Origin: Paracoccaceae bacterium | GTDB lineage: Bacteria > Pseudomonadota > Alphaproteobacteria > Rhodobacterales > Rhodobacteraceae | Assembly (NCBI GenBank): GCA_007129775.1 | Contig: SKUV01000268.1 | Coordinates: 1 to 5,917, forward strand | DNA: 5,917 bases | Reading direction: 5' to 3' | Shown: in pieces, positions 5,153 to 5,917 of the stretch | How positions within the stretch are numbered: the first letter of the stretch is position 1 | Layout: the number at the start of each line of letters is the position of its first letter | Translations under genes and position numbers: made by a program | The notes under the pieces: generated by a model | Told to the model about the DNA's origin: nothing | Seen by the model: only the letters and a program-made list of their open reading frames with translations | The model's database searches: none

Positions 5153-5917
5153 TCATGGCTTCAGCGCGGCGATCACCGCGTCACGAACGGCAATGGTGTT
5201 TGCCTGCCCGCCCATGTCGGGAGTGTAGGGGCCGGCTTCGGTGACCGCTTCGATGGCGCGCATCAGGCGGCCGGCGGCCTCCGCCTCGCCCAGTTGTTCG
5301 AGCATCAGCGCCCCGGTCCAGAACGCGCCGGTGGGGTTGGCGATGCCGCGGCCCATGATGTCGAAGGCCGAGCCGTGGATCGGTTCGAACATCGACGGCG
5401 CCTGCCCCGTGGGCTCGACATTGGCGGTGGCGCCGTTGCCGAGGCTGCCGGTCAGCGCCGAGGCGAGGTCCGACAGGATGTCGGCATGCAGGTTGGTGGC
5501 GAGGATCGTGTCGTAATGGCCCGGGCGGGTGACCATTGTCGCGGCCATTGCATCGACAAGCATCCAGTCCACGTCAAGCTCGGGAAATTCGGCCGCGACG
5601 GCGGCGCAGACCTCGTCCCACAGCACGAGGCCGTGGCGCTGGGCGTTGGATTTGGTCACGATCGTCAGGCGTTTGCGCGGCCGCGCCATCGCCGCCTCGC
5701 AGGCGAAGCGGGCAATGCGCTCCACCCCGGCGCGGGTGAAGATCGCCACATCCATGCCCACCTCCAGCGGCAGTCCCCGATGGGCGCGCCCGCCGACGCC
5801 GGCGTATTCGCCCTCGGAGTTTTCGCGCACGATCAGCCAGTCGATTGCGGCGCCCAGTTCGGGGCGCAGGGGGCCGCGCATCCCGCGCAAGAGCCTCGTG
5901 GGCCGGACATTGGCGAA
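5153..5917 (-). CDS. NAD-dependent tartrate/D-malate dehydrogenase family protein, N-terminus outside window
   Basis: The last 254 residues of a beta-hydroxyacid oxidative decarboxylase; the frame is open to the right edge and about 100 N-terminal residues are missing. The signature RENSEGEYAGVGGR (fragment residues 31-44) follows the tartrate/D-malate dehydrogenase (TtuC/DmlA) pattern rather than that of isopropylmalate or isocitrate dehydrogenase. Catalytic Tyr38 and Lys89 (in TKSN), and metal-binding Asp122, Asp146 and Asp150 (in NLHADILSD) are present. The NAD loop reads HGSAFDI where the family normally has HGSAPDI, an uncommon change. Expected reaction: oxidation and decarboxylation of D-malate, tartrate or a related 2-hydroxy diacid with a divalent metal in the cytoplasm. 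The exact substrate is undecided. It is followed by the GntR regulator gene on the same strand, a common pairing for such catabolic enzymes. Confidence 0.9.
   Translation of the reverse strand, partial: FANVRPTRLLRGMRGPLRPELGAAIDWLIVRENSEGEYAGVGGRAHRGLPLEVGMDVAIFTRAGVERIARFACEAAMARPRKRLTIVTKSNAQRHGLVLWDEVCAAVAAEFPELDVDWMLVDAMAATMVTRPGHYDTILATNLHADILSDLASALTGSLGNGATANVEPTGQAPSMFEPIHGSAFDIMGRGIANPTGAFWTGALMLEQLGEAEAAGRLMRAIEAVTEAGPYTPDMGGQANTIAVRDAVIAALKP

Overview
The window is G+C-rich, with tightly packed genes that all read on the minus strand, so gene order runs from the right edge to the left. G+C content, codon use and gene types suggest a proteobacterium, most likely an alphaproteobacterium such as a Rhodobacterales member. 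That placement is inference, because no taxonomic marker is present.

In transcription order the genes are: the C-terminal part of an NAD-dependent tartrate/D-malate-type dehydrogenase (5153-5917, cut by the right edge); a GntR/FCD regulator (4399-5085); a soluble P450cam-like cytochrome P450 (2952-4253); an IclR-family regulator (2090-2887); a class II aldolase/adducin-fold protein (1270-1968); a thiolase-fold protein without the thiolase cysteine, resembling the Ltp2 retro-aldolase subunit (99-1268); and the first 34 codons of an unidentified protein (1-102, cut by the left edge). The last three genes are joined by a 1-base gap and an ATGA overlap, so they form one translationally coupled operon.

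The two larger non-coding gaps hold the regulatory signals. The P450 has a good sigma70-like promoter (TTGACC, 18 bases, TATCAT) whose -10 box lies inside a perfect inverted repeat, TCAGAAT-GAT-ATTCTGA. In the gap before the aldolase a 15-base stretch of that site recurs with one mismatch. The natural reading is that one regulator, probably the IclR protein encoded between the two sites, controls both the P450 and the aldolase/thiolase operon.

Together this looks like a small catabolic island. A P450 oxygenates a hydrophobic, perhaps terpenoid- or steroid-like, compound. CoA-thioester chemistry and two candidate C-C lyases shorten it, and a beta-hydroxyacid dehydrogenase handles a dicarboxylate product or a separate branch. 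The substrate cannot be read from the sequence. The combination is not a pathway I recognise, and several catalytic residues differ from the textbook family members in informative ways. No RNA genes, CRISPR arrays, insertion sequences or clear terminators were seen, and no gene-free stretch exceeds 300 bases.
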